64,000 nt of DNA from Cepaea nemoralis (lineage: Eukaryota; Mollusca; Gastropoda; Stylommatophora; Helicidae): assembly GCA_014155875.1 (NCBI GenBank), contig JACEFZ010005129.1, forward strand, positions 206,001 to 270,000, written 5' to 3'. A program made the position numbers and the translations under genes. Below, in pieces: positions 49,310 to 59,858 of the stretch; within the stretch, counting starts at the first letter, position 1, and each line of letters opens with the position of its first letter. The notes beneath the pieces are model-generated. The model did not search any database and had not been told where the DNA came from. It was given only the letters and a program-made list of their open reading frames with translations.

Positions 49310-50882
49310 CCACGTACCCATACATCACCCCACCCCCACACACACCCCCACCTACCAACACACACGCACACCAAGGGACACATACATACCCCACCAACCG
49401 ACCAATCCCCCTCCCGCATATCCCCCACCCACACTCCCCTCACCTGTTCCCCCAACCAAAACACACTCGCCACCCACAAACATTCCCCCACCAACCCACA
49501 TATCTCACGCCCACCCACATACACATCCTAACCCACACATCCTCTCCCCATCCACACCTCAAGCCACCCATCCACCAGCCACATCACCATTGACCACATA
49601 TTTCCCACCCATGTACACAATCCCCCCTCGCCCCCCCCCCCCCACACACACACACACACACACATCTCCCTAACCACCCATACATCCCCAATCCACTCAC
49701 ACACACACACACCCCACCACCCACACATACATCCTCCACCCACCCATACATGCCTTAACCCAATCCCCCACTATACAATCCCCCACTCGCACATCACATA
49801 CATCCCCTACCACGCAATATTCCCACCTCACGCACCGCACACACACATATCCCTCACCAACACATCCCACACCCATATCCCCACCTACACACCACACACA
49901 TATCCCCACCCATATACCACACAATATTCCCACCCACACCCACACAGATACCCTAACCCATCTACCCCACATACCCCCACCCACACACCACAAAAATCCC
50001 CCATCCACACACACATACCTCACCCACACAATATCCCTAACCAACACACCACACACCTCTCCCCACCCACACACGTATTCCCTACCCGTCCACCAACACA
50101 CACTCACTCATGCACACATCCTCCACTACGCACCCACACACCCCCACCCACCCCCAACCAAACATCTCTCGATCACAATACCCCTACCCACACTTATCCT
50201 CCACCCACTCACGCATCCCACCCCGACACATGCACATCCCTCACCCACCTACACATCCCTAAGCCACTCACACACCCCCACCCACATATTCCCCATCCAC
50301 GCACACATCACCCACCCTCACACGCCCACATACTTCCCCCAACCACCACAAATCCCCTACTCACCCACACATATACCCCACCCATACACGCATTCCCCGC
50401 ACCCATCACACACATCCCCCACACCACACGTTATCCCCCACCCACACACATATCCTCATCCGTACCACCACACCCCCACCAACACACCGCACACATATCT
50501 CAAACCCACATGCAATACACTTCTCCCCACCCGCCCTTGCAACCCCAATCCACCCAACACAATCCCCTACCCACACAACCCCGCCACCCACACATACTTC
50601 CTCAAACCACCCACACATCTCCACCCACATAAACACACACACCGCACACCCGTCCCATTCACATATCCTCCACATATACACACATCCCCCACACCCATTC
50701 CCACACCCCTACTTTCACCCCCACACATCCATCCACACATCCCACCAACACCCACAAATATCACTACCCACAAAAACCCACACACCTCAACCCATCCAAA
50801 TGCATACCTCCACCCACACATATCCCCACACTCACACACATCCTCCACACACACTCACACCTCCTCACATCTAGACACATAC
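49310..50882 (+). repeat. 1.5-kb G-poor C/A-rich degenerate satellite
   Basis: Irregular repetition of cccacccacacacat, cccacaca, atcccccac and similar, with extremely few G on this strand. No exact period over the whole tract. Strand asymmetry resembles a purine/pyrimidine or G-rich-strand structure former. ORFs (Val/Trp/Gly/Cys-rich on minus) are artefacts. Confidence 0.9.
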
Positions 50883-51066
50883 AAAATGTCTCACGTTAGC
50901 ATTGAAACTAGTATGAACAAACTCCCACACTTTACTCAAACACATACACTGACAATTGTCATGAGCAGTCCCATAAAAATGTTAAACATGGAGAAAAATG
51001 TGTACATAAAAAGTATGTGACGTAAACATAGTGATGCTCCCACACACAGAGATACACACAGAGAAG

Positions 51067-51067
<1 letters not shown>

Positions 51068-51112
<45 letters not shown>
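51068..51112 (+). repeat. (CA)n microsatellite
   Basis: About 22 CA units. Confidence 0.97.
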
Positions 51113-51114
<2 letters not shown>

Positions 51115-51303
51115 TCACTCTCATGCTCACTCATTCTGTCTCTCATTCACACTCACTGACTCTCTCTCTCAAACTACAGTAATGTACATAAGTTTATATT
51201 ATACATGATAAAATCAAATGGTATTTAATTGATAATATGACAGATGAGAATACACAAACATACGGATTCGCGTGTTATATAACATGCGTGTTAAATTACA
51301 TGT

Positions 51304-51306
<3 letters not shown>

Positions 51307-51388
<82 letters not shown>
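51307..51388 (+). repeat. (CT)n microsatellite
   Basis: About 41 CT units, followed by CA-rich and CACTCT-type degenerate repeats to 51700. Confidence 0.97.
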
Positions 51389-51393
<5 letters not shown>

Positions 51394-51706
51394 CTTTCAT
51401 ATACACACACTCACACGCATGCGCGCGCTCACACACACACACACACACTAACACATCAACTCTCGCACTGTCTCACTCTCTCCCACACAATCCTTCACAC
51501 ACTCACTCTCTCAATCACACTCTCTCACACATACACATACGCATGAACGCATGTACGCACGCACGCACACACTCCCTCACTCACTCTCACACATACACGT
51601 ACGAATGCATGCTCTGACACATTCCCCTACCATTTCTCTCTCAATCACTCTCTCCACACAGACGCACGCACACACACATTCACTCTCTCACTCTCTCTGA
51701 CACCCA

Positions 51707-51707
<1 letters not shown>

Positions 51708-51794
<87 letters not shown>
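51708..51794 (+). repeat. (CT)n microsatellite
   Basis: About 42 CT units ending in cccacacg. The sequence after it has short repeats of acaattataatgaac-type units to 51870. Confidence 0.97.
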
Positions 51795-51795
<1 letters not shown>

Positions 51796-51962
51796 ACACG
51801 CACACACATATATAGTGAACAATTATAGTTAAACAATTATAATGAACGATTATAATGAACAATTATACCAGTAAATGAATTATGGTGGCATATAGTCGGT
51901 ATGGATTAAGTATTGAAAGAGTTTTCGGTTAAATGTGTAGGGACTCATTGGAGTGTTCAGAT

Positions 51963-52241
51963 CTGGAAAACTTTATTTTTAAAGGGTTAAGAATTGGGCA
52001 CGCAGGCCCGTCTAACAGTCTGCCCTTCTATCACTCTCTTTCATACATTATTTCATTCACACATCATTCAAGGCTAACAAAGAACAGCAACAATATCAAA
52101 GATATGCATTATAAAGGCATGTCCAAAATGCGAACATCAAAACTACACGACACAGTAATATTAGATAATGGTCTGACACTTGTTATTAGCCATGTGGAAT
52201 ATACTGGCCTACAAACAGGGGACTGGCTGTTATACTAGGGG

Positions 52242-52291
<50 letters not shown>

Positions 52292-53116
52292 CTCTATTAT
52301 TAAGGGGGGAGGTAATCCGTATTGAGATAGTGTTCGAATAATTTGCGATTATATGAATAGGGATTGGTGATGTCTTTGATTTCTTGTGGAAGATTGTTCC
52401 ACAGCTGAGCTGCAGAGTACATTAAGCTTGTTTTGTATAAGTCAATCCTAGGCTTCGGAATGTGTAGTATATTTAAACGTTTACTGTGTCTAGCATTATA
52501 TTTAAACAATGGCCAAAGGTAATTTGGGGCATTCCGATGCAGGATTTTATGAATTAGTTTAGCTTTATTGAAAAGCAGGCGTTTGCGAAATGGTAGTAAC
52601 TGAAGGCGTTTATACAGGCTAGGATTTTCAGATAAATGTTTGCTATAAATTAGACTCATGGCCCGTTTCTGGAGTGAGTAAAGTCGCTTGGTGTTTGAAT
52701 TAGAACAACCGCCCCAGATTGTGGTGCAGTAGTCAAAGTGTGTCTGTATATGAGAAGTATAGAATAGTTTCCTTGTGTCCTCATCAAGGAAGTTTTTAAT
52801 TTTGGCGAGTGGTTGACTTTTTTCGCTGTTTGTTTAATGAGCGCTTGAACGTGGGAATTAAAGGTTAGGTTTCTATCAATGATTAGGCCTAATGTTTTGT
52901 GCTCAATTACACTTTCTACTGGCATGTTATCGATGTGAAGTTGAAGTGATGTGTGTGAGCTTAGAGTTTGAAGTCTTTGTCTGGTTGTTAATAACATTGC
53001 TTTTGTTTTAGTGATGTTAATTTGCATACGGTTTGAATAGCTCCACCTAATTACATTATTTAATTCTTGTTGTAAAGACGACTCCAGTAAAATACAGTTT
53101 TCAGCGTTTGTGTACA
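51963..53116 (-). mobile_element. CR1/L2-like LINE, 3' half (host of the LTR element)
   Basis: ORF2 continues on the minus strand from the insertion point: TNAENCILLESSLQQELNN, MQINITKTKAMLLTTRQR, the VIEHKTLGLIIDRNLTFNSH (YLG-like) box, then after a frameshift the C-terminal part at 52659-52300 (LPFRKRLLFNKAKLIHKIL; SLMYSAAQLWNNLPQEI; stop after DYLPP). The 3' UTR holds a (TAA)n run (52247-52292), a hairpin gggcctgcgtgccc near 52000, and aataaag near 51975. The 5' half is at 61990-63990. Family by motif: jockey/CR1/L2 group. Confidence 0.88.
53112..53116. other. Target site duplication GTACA, left copy
   Basis: GTACA directly precedes the LTR at 53117 and recurs at 61990-61994 right after the other LTR. 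Five-bp duplications are standard for Ty3/Gypsy integrase. Confidence 0.9.
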
Positions 53117-55248
53117 TGTAACAAGCTACGTGGAGGGTCCCAAATAGCCCGGTCACAATGTTTAATTAATCTTCTATAGCCCTGGCTGGGATAGGTCTTT
53201 ACCTGCCAACCCTCCTCCGTTTTCCCTGGACTCACTGTCACGCTTCCTTTCGACCTAGGGACCTATTTCCTGCAGTGTTCTTCTGGCTGACACATAAATA
53301 ACATGGCAGTCGTCAGAACAACTTGGAAGTAATTTTATTAACCTAATCAAGAACAGCACAGGAACACATAAAGGCAGATAAACAGATAGATCTACACAGA
53401 CACTACACTGGTAAAGTTTTGACACAGAGCCTCCAGTCACCACAGTCACAGATCCAGCTTCAGATACTGTCTGATCTGTCCAGACATATCTCACCAAAGA
53501 TGTCAGAATCTCCTTCCTTCTCCAGCAACTGGTTGTAGATTCAACAGGCTTTTGTAGAATCCAAGCGACTGGTGTGTTGAGGACTTCTGTTCATTGCCAC
53601 ATGAATTAATTCGGCACCAGGTCTTCACTGACCTATGAAAAGCTTTACGGTTGCAGATACGGTGAGGTGTTCGTGGAGGGATAATGGATGGGTGCCTTTT
53701 AATGTCTGGTGTAAAATGAGTATGCAAGAAAATCACTCTTAGGCTCCCTCCAGACAACAACTGCTCTCAGGCGTATGTTGTTGAAAAAAACCGGCAATGC
53801 ACCAGTCATGCAAAATGTCCTTGCCTCAAGACCTGCACCTTGTCTCTGTCTCAGAGTTAAACACACCAAACCCTGAGTTGGCCTCGTCGGACATATTGGC
53901 GTTAGCCTAGAAGCACTGGTGATAATGTCCGTTAGAAGACATAGTCACTTCCCATAGAAGAGGACCCTGGAGATGACAAACAAAACCTGAGCGACTGGGC
54001 TGACTCATGTATCACACAAATACACTATATTTAATACCTGAATGACTGGGCCTGACCTGTCAGGTAGCCCCTGGATTGGCCACGTCCGGGCTTGAGGAGA
54101 CCTCCAGCTGGACGAAGTCCTGTTGTCTTTTTGCCCACAAGACACACTCTCCACATTCATACCAAGCCTTTATTATGATTTGGCACAATCATTTCCATGC
54201 TTCCCTCTCACTTGCAAACGCTGCCTTTCTCACAACTACGATCCTGTGGTGTGGTGTGCCTAGTAATCTGTGTGTTTCTCCTCGTTACTAAAAGTATAGT
54301 ATTGGGGTTGTATGGCACGCAGTGTAGTTCCCCACTTCCCAGCAAGAATAGGAAAGAGGATACTACCCCTCCCGGCCGCTGCTCTTGTCTGAGCTGTCGC
54401 CGCAAGGTACCGGTAGTGCCTCACAGAACACATAGATTTAGAGGAATGCAGGTTCTCTCAATGAGATAGAGAAGTCCATTATCTTCCCGACATCATCCTA
54501 TCAAGTAACAGACGAAAGAGATAGTCCTGTGTATAGCCTCTTCTGGCTCAAGAAGATAGATCATAGATTGGTGGACCCAATCCCCAAAGGAGCCCTTCCC
54601 GTAGCTATCTAGTGTGCTTATAATGAAATGAGAGATGCTACTAAGTAATGGTAAACCGTAGGAAGAACGATAGCACTCGTCTATCGGCTGTCAAGAACCA
54701 GCGATATCATCTGGGAAATATTTCTTCTTCAGATTTGTTCCATTGCCATGCTAAGACCAAGACGCGCAGCCAAATCGGCTAACGGTCACCCCCTACCAAC
54801 ATGGCAAGACTGCTGTTTTGCCATATCCTCTCCGTCGTTACAACAATAGAGATTTATAAGTACCAACTTTATTACAGCCTACGGTTACCTTTCTCCACCA
54901 CCAGTAGGAGACCTTTTAAATGTCTCAGTAGTCTGTTGCTCCTCTGTCGTGATCTTCAAATCACCTGACCGGCTGCACTACCAAACAGTCTTTGTTGGCA
55001 CGGCCATGAAATGCCCAGTAGCCGCACCAGTGCCCATTTGGCGCAAGGCGCGCCTTCGGGACTACCCGAAAGGAAAGACAAATATATACTCGCTCCATGT
55101 AAAGATTGTGGTATGAAGATAACCCAAAGAACCATCTTTCATGGAGAATTGAGCGAATAAAGAACTGAGAGCTTCCGAAAGCCGGTTCCCCCTGTTTACC
55201 AAGAATAACAGAATACATAAGGACATGGGCCACTGGCGTTTCGCTACA
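53117..55248 (-). repeat. 3' LTR of the Gmr1-type retrotransposon
   Basis: In element orientation it starts TGTAGCG and ends CTTGTTACA, fitting TG...CA ends. It is 2,132 bp, long for a Ty3/Gypsy LTR. Compared with 59859-61989 I see about five substitutions and one single-base gap over 2.13 kb, so the insertion is young. A candidate AATAAA is on the minus strand at 54169-54174. Small ORFs inside have no known match. Confidence 0.95.
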
Positions 55249-55266
55249 TAGGCCCCCTCTTAAGAA
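55249..55266 (-). promoter_or_regulatory. Polypurine tract for plus-strand priming
   Basis: On the minus strand ctttcttaagagggggccta lies immediately before the 3' LTR. The aagaggggg core, with cc and ta before TGTAG, is a usual plus-strand primer layout. Confidence 0.8.
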
Positions 55267-58200
55267 AGTCGAACCCTACGACTTTCTACTGTCAGTGGTT
55301 CTGTTCGAATGACCCCACCCTCACATTCAACCATAGGATGCCGTGATAGGAAATCTGCTCCCACATTCTCCCTTCCGGGGATGTATTCGACCGTGAACTG
55401 ATACGGTTGTAAGAGCAATGACCATCTCATTAACCTCGCATTCAGTTTCTTAGAAGTTGCCAAGAACGTCAGAGGTTGATGGTCGGATTGTACTTTAAAC
55501 TGGACTCCATACAGATAAGGTTGAAATTTCTGTACCGCCCACACTAGAGCTAGACATTCCCGTTCGACGGTGGAGTAATTCCGTTCGGCGGGTAACAGTT
55601 TTCGACTGGCATATGCCACCGGACACAGCACCGAAGGATTATCTCGCCCTTCCTGCAACAGAGTTGCCCCAATCCCTATGTTACTCGCGTCGGTTCTCAG
55701 AACAAACGTTTTCTCCAAATTTGGGAGTTGCAGGACTGGCCTATCCACCAAAGCCTGTTTCAGCTTCCCATAAGCTTCTTCACAGCTCGGGGTCCAGACT
55801 ATAAGATCTGGTGATCCTTTCTTCAGGGTCTCAGTTAACGGCGCCGCAATTTCGTTGAACCTCGGAATGAATTTCTGGTAAAACCCACACAAAGACAAGA
55901 AAGACCTAACATCTTTTTTGGATTTAGGACGGGGTGCGAGACGGACCTTCTCAATATTCTTTTCTTCCGGTACCAGTTCCCCTGGGGTAATAGTGTGTCC
56001 CAGAAATTCCAAGGATTGATAGCCAATCATGCACTTGGCCGGACGGGCGGTTAACCCCTCCTCTTTCAATCTTATGAAGATCTTTTCCAAGGATTTCAGG
56101 TGATCTTTCAGATTGTCAGACGCGATGAGAATATCATCCATAAACGAGACAACAGAAGGATCCCTTAAAGGGTCTAATAACTTCCTCATCATGCGTGTGA
56201 ACACACTGGGCGCATTGCTCAGCCCAAAAGGCATCACCTTAAATTCGTAATGGCCGCTCGGAGTACTGAAAGCGAGCATTGGCCGAACCTCAGGTTTCAC
56301 AGGGATCTGATAATATCCCCGGCTTAAATCAATTTTTGAGAAGTACTTTGCCCTATTTAATCTGGCAAACAGTTGATTTGTGTTTGGTAACGGCTCAACT
56401 TGGAATGTCGTACAACTGTTTAAATGCCTGTAATCAATACATAAGCGGTGCTCCCCGCTTGGCTTCCTCAACAAGACAACCCCGGCATTATAAGGAGAAG
56501 TCGAAGGAGTGATGATGTCATCGTCCAGAAGCTTCTGGATTTCAGTTTCCAGGGCCTTCTCTTTCGAAAAGGGTACTGGATATATTTTCTGGCGAACTGG
56601 GTCTTGGGTAGTCAGAGTCATATCAAACTCGACCAACCCTGTCCGCCCTGGCCGATCGGTAAGAATTTGCTGATGGGACTCTAACAACCGGATGACACGG
56701 TCTGTTTCTTCAGCCGACAGATCAGGATTTATATGGACATCCCTATAGGTTTCCCCAGGGTGTAATGGATAACCCCGATCCGCGTCTTCGCCCGATTCAG
56801 TTTCCATCGCGACCGCCATAGTCATGAGTGGGAGAGAAGTACCATCGGATCGTTCCTCATATTTTTTGAGGAGGTTAATGTGGAAGATTTTAGATTTCCC
56901 CCTGATCCGGATAGCATAGTTGGTGCGGGACACAACCCTTTCCACCGGGAACGGCCCCTGCCAACCAATCTCGAGTTTATTGGAACCTACTGGAAGTAAC
57001 AACAGAACCCGATCCCCCACCTTAAGAGACCTATCTTTCGTCCTTCTATTGTAGTAGGCCGCGTGTCTCTTTCTGGCCGCCCTCAGATTCTGAGCTGCCA
57101 AAGCCCAACCCGTCTGGAGTTTTTTCTTTAACTCTTCGACGTATTTATAAGAGGATACAGCTTCTTCAGAAGTTTCCTCCTCTGTCCAACATCTCAATAA
57201 GGCTTCTAAGGGACCCTTGATTGGCCTCCCGAATAGTAGAGTGGCTGGTGGCAACCCGGTCGACCCATGGGGAACCTCCCGATAGGCGAACAAGGCGGCC
57301 GAGATATACTCATCCCATCTGTCTGGTTTCTCTTGTGCCAGCTTCCGAAGCATGGTCATCAAGGTACCATTAAACCTCTCTACTTGCCCATTAGACTGAG
57401 GGTGATACGGGCTTGTATGAATGTGGTTGGTCTGGAAGATACGAAAGACTTCTTCCATCAGCTTACCACAGAACTGAGACCCATTGTCCGTTAGGATCTG
57501 GTTGGGAAACCCCAACCTAGTAAAGGTCTCCATCAGTGCATCAGCCACTCGCTTAGAGTCGATTGTGGCCAAAGGTATCGCCTCACCCCACATGGAACAG
57601 CAATCCACCATCGTGAGAATGTACTTATTCCTCTTCCTAGTCCTAGGAAGAGGACCAACAAGATCGATGGCCACTCTCTCGAAAGGAGAGTTCATAATAG
57701 GCATGTCTCCCAGGACTACCGGAGCTGTCCAGTGTTTTGGTGCCACTCGCTGGCACTCTGGGCACGACTTGACGTACCTACGCACGTCTCCAGTCATCCC
57801 TGGCCAATAGTAATGGCAGGAAATGCGCTGGAGAGTTGCCCCGACACCCATATGTCCACTGAAAGAAATGGTGTGTCCCATATGAAGAAGCTGTTCCCGA
57901 TAAGCCTTAGGAACTACCAGCTGTCCATGCTGGCGATCCTCCACTCCGGCTCTCCGGTACAGTAACCGATTCTTCATATAATACTGACCCCGTCTTGGTG
58001 GGTCAGAACTTTTTGGCAACTGGTTGAAGCAAGGTTGCAAAGTAGCATCCTGGCTTTGAGCAGCTCGTAACTCCCCAGGCAAGGGATTCACGATCAAGGC
58101 CGGCGTCTGCTCATCCTCCGATTGAGATCTGGTTTGCATCGCTCCTACGTACATGGGTTCGGTTGGAATCCCTAGAAAGACGTAGCGACAACCCAAGATC

Positions 58201-58880
58201 ATTGGGAAGATTGGATCTAGCAGAACGGCTGCCTGTATAGTGCCGGTAACATATTTTGATTTGATGTCCACCTTCGCAATTGGAAGAGACATCGCTACCG
58301 CACTCTTTGTCGCCGTTTGAATCTCAATAGATTCTCCGGTTAGCTGCTCTGGACTCACTAAGTGTGATGAAATTACAGCCTCAAACTGCAGACCGGTGTC
58401 GTAGAGACACTCAACTGGTTGACCGTTCACAAGTACCGTTTCTACTACTGGTGGTTTTTCTAAATCTTTGTTCCCAAGATCCCTCCCTTCTACCTCCTTG
58501 TGAGACCCTTCCCCGGTTTCTACAAGACAAGCAGCATAGTGAGAGTCTTTCTGTTTACGCCGGCAATCAACCGTATTGTGTGTGGGAGATTTGCAATAGG
58601 CGCACCACTTTTCACTCCACTTTCTTTTAGGAGATCCAGGTGGACTCTTACCAGAGGGTTTCTTACTAGGAACTTTATCGAAAGGATCCTCCTTCTTGGT
58701 GTGAGCTGTTTTAGGGTTCTTCTTCTTTCCAGACCATGTGTCTGGTGGTCGGGGATTGGGTTGTGACAATTCCCCATTATCCCCATGAGCTAGCACATAC
58801 CTTTCCGCCAACGTGTTGACTAGGTCTAACCTTTCTGCCCCATTTTCAAGCAAGAAGGTTTGCAATGGCTTAGGCATCAT
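55260..58880 (-). CDS. pol: Pol polyprotein with integrase before RT (Gmr1 order)
   Basis: 1,206 residues, uninterrupted. Domains by residue: end of capsid (1-35); zinc knuckle CX2CX4HX4C (C93, C96, H101, C106); protease with DTG at 161-163; integrase zinc-binding H336/H343/C373/C376 and catalytic D406, D465, E501 with 35 residues between the last two; GPF-type motif (WQGPF near 640); no chromodomain; RT with LCIDYRHLN (813-821), D851 and catalytic FMDD (913-916); RNase H with D1064, E1106, D1133, D1176. All catalytic residues look present. The order protease-integrase-RT-RNase H differs from ordinary Ty3/Gypsy. The first Met lies three codons after the UAG that ends gag, in the same frame, so the knuckle belongs functionally to gag and is translated only through the stop or from a separate start. 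Confidence 0.95.
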   Translation of the reverse strand: MMPKPLQTFLLENGAERLDLVNTLAERYVLAHGDNGELSQPNPRPPDTWSGKKKNPKTAHTKKEDPFDKVPSKKPSGKSPPGSPKRKWSEKWCAYCKSPTHNTVDCRRKQKDSHYAACLVETGEGSHKEVEGRDLGNKDLEKPPVVETVLVNGQPVECLYDTGLQFEAVISSHLVSPEQLTGESIEIQTATKSAVAMSLPIAKVDIKSKYVTGTIQAAVLLDPIFPMILGCRYVFLGIPTEPMYVGAMQTRSQSEDEQTPALIVNPLPGELRAAQSQDATLQPCFNQLPKSSDPPRRGQYYMKNRLLYRRAGVEDRQHGQLVVPKAYREQLLHMGHTISFSGHMGVGATLQRISCHYYWPGMTGDVRRYVKSCPECQRVAPKHWTAPVVLGDMPIMNSPFERVAIDLVGPLPRTRKRNKYILTMVDCCSMWGEAIPLATIDSKRVADALMETFTRLGFPNQILTDNGSQFCGKLMEEVFRIFQTNHIHTSPYHPQSNGQVERFNGTLMTMLRKLAQEKPDRWDEYISAALFAYREVPHGSTGLPPATLLFGRPIKGPLEALLRCWTEEETSEEAVSSYKYVEELKKKLQTGWALAAQNLRAARKRHAAYYNRRTKDRSLKVGDRVLLLLPVGSNKLEIGWQGPFPVERVVSRTNYAIRIRGKSKIFHINLLKKYEERSDGTSLPLMTMAVAMETESGEDADRGYPLHPGETYRDVHINPDLSAEETDRVIRLLESHQQILTDRPGRTGLVEFDMTLTTQDPVRQKIYPVPFSKEKALETEIQKLLDDDIITPSTSPYNAGVVLLRKPSGEHRLCIDYRHLNSCTTFQVEPLPNTNQLFARLNRAKYFSKIDLSRGYYQIPVKPEVRPMLAFSTPSGHYEFKVMPFGLSNAPSVFTRMMRKLLDPLRDPSVVSFMDDILIASDNLKDHLKSLEKIFIRLKEEGLTARPAKCMIGYQSLEFLGHTITPGELVPEEKNIEKVRLAPRPKSKKDVRSFLSLCGFYQKFIPRFNEIAAPLTETLKKGSPDLIVWTPSCEEAYGKLKQALVDRPVLQLPNLEKTFVLRTDASNIGIGATLLQEGRDNPSVLCPVAYASRKLLPAERNYSTVERECLALVWAVQKFQPYLYGVQFKVQSDHQPLTFLATSKKLNARLMRWSLLLQPYQFTVEYIPGRENVGADFLSRHPMVECEGGVIRTEPLTVESRRVRLS

Positions 58881-58883
58881 TCT

Positions 58884-59678
58884 CTACATTTGGTCCACGA
58901 CCACCAATTCTTCCAAACTTTCATAGTCGTTAGCAAATCCAGCTAATGACATCCACTTCAAAAGGTAAGACTTCAGTCTGACACTGTAGGCTGCGAACAT
59001 CTCTCCTGGCTCTCTCTTCGACTTTCTGAACTGTTGTCGATAAGTATGAGCTGTCATCTGGAACCTTTTCAATAGTGCTTTCTCCAGAGCTTCATAGTCA
59101 TTCTCCATACCAGGTGGCAACCTAGAATAGACCTCGTACGCGGTCCCCCTCAGGCCCTGTGAGAGTTTCAAGTTCCATTTCCCTCGTTCCAATCCCATAG
59201 CCAAAGCCATCGACCGAAATCTGTGAAGATACTGGTCGATCTTATCTTTGTGTTCATCGAACGGGAGCAATGGGAACTTCATTGCCTGGTATGGACCGCC
59301 ACCAGAAGTTGTTGAGTCAGGGAGAACTGTGTCTCCCACTGCACCGTCTCTTTCCTTGGCAGTTTGAGCTTTCAGCTCCAACTCTCTCATACGGAACTCA
59401 TGGTCTCTGACTGCCTGCTCGGCCTCCATCTTCCTAGCCTCAGCCTCCATCCTCTTAACCTCAGCCTCCGCCTCAATCCTCTTGGCTTCGCGCACAGCCT
59501 GTCTGTAGTCTCTTTCCACCTCCTGCACATATTTCTGTAACTCCGCTCCATCATAACCCATTTCACGCCCTGTAGCCTGTACGTCAGCGACATTAAACCC
59601 AGCTGATGCCATCTTAAACTCAGAGGGCAAGGGACGAGGTAATTGTCCAATAAAATTTTTCTCACAATTACACAACAA
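58884..59678 (-). CDS. gag: Gag, ended early by a UAG inside the capsid region
   Basis: 264 residues. Roughly residues 45-105 form a strongly charged coiled coil (EAEAEVKRMEAEARKMEAEQ). The rest is a capsid-like region (QYLHRFRSMALAMGL; YRQQFRKSKREPGEMFAAY; YESLEELVVVDQM). The frame stops with UAG at 58884-58886 and continues in the same frame into pol. The capsid C-terminal fold seems to run across the stop (LVVVDQM, stop, RMMPKPLQTFLL), which argues for a nonsense mutation; a readthrough site is the alternative. Met23 (in FKMASAG, about 59612) is a plausible true start because the first 22 residues look like untranslated leader. Confidence 0.85.
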   Translation of the reverse strand: MLCNCEKNFIGQLPRPLPSEFKMASAGFNVADVQATGREMGYDGAELQKYVQEVERDYRQAVREAKRIEAEAEVKRMEAEARKMEAEQAVRDHEFRMRELELKAQTAKERDGAVGDTVLPDSTTSGGGPYQAMKFPLLPFDEHKDKIDQYLHRFRSMALAMGLERGKWNLKLSQGLRGTAYEVYSRLPPGMENDYEALEKALLKRFQMTAHTYRQQFRKSKREPGEMFAAYSVRLKSYLLKWMSLAGFANDYESLEELVVVDQM

Positions 59679-59835
59679 GTTACATTACACGACCACAACA
59701 CGTCGTATGTCGGTCAGTCTGTGTCAGGAAGAGTATAGACAATAGCCAGGCACGGTAGGCAGAACCTATTGATAGAAAACAAGGATATCTGTCCCCTATC
59801 ACTAAATCAGCCAGAACTCCACCAGGATTTCAAAT

Positions 59836-59853
59836 ATCCCGGACGAGCCCCCA
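59836..59853 (-). promoter_or_regulatory. Primer binding site complementary to tRNA-Pro
   Basis: The minus strand reads tgggggctcgtccgggat, 18 bases complementary to the 3' end of animal tRNA-Pro including CCA. It lies 5 bases (atttc) inside the 5' LTR end. The same 18-mer is the well-known tRNA-Pro site of murine leukaemia-type retroviruses; tRNA-Pro sequence is conserved enough for this to be convergence. Confidence 0.92.
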
Positions 59854-59858
59854 GAAAT

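Noticed and set aside
49950..49970. Telomere-like ccctaaccc
   Set aside because: Single occurrence within a C/A-rich tract; no tandem CCCTAA array.
49294..50854. Val/Trp/Gly/Cys-rich ORFs on the minus strand
   Set aside because: Product of the G-poor CCCACACA tract.
54961..55233. Coding ORF in the LTR
   Set aside because: Duplicated in both LTRs, no domain similarity, and mobile LTRs of this kind usually lack genes.
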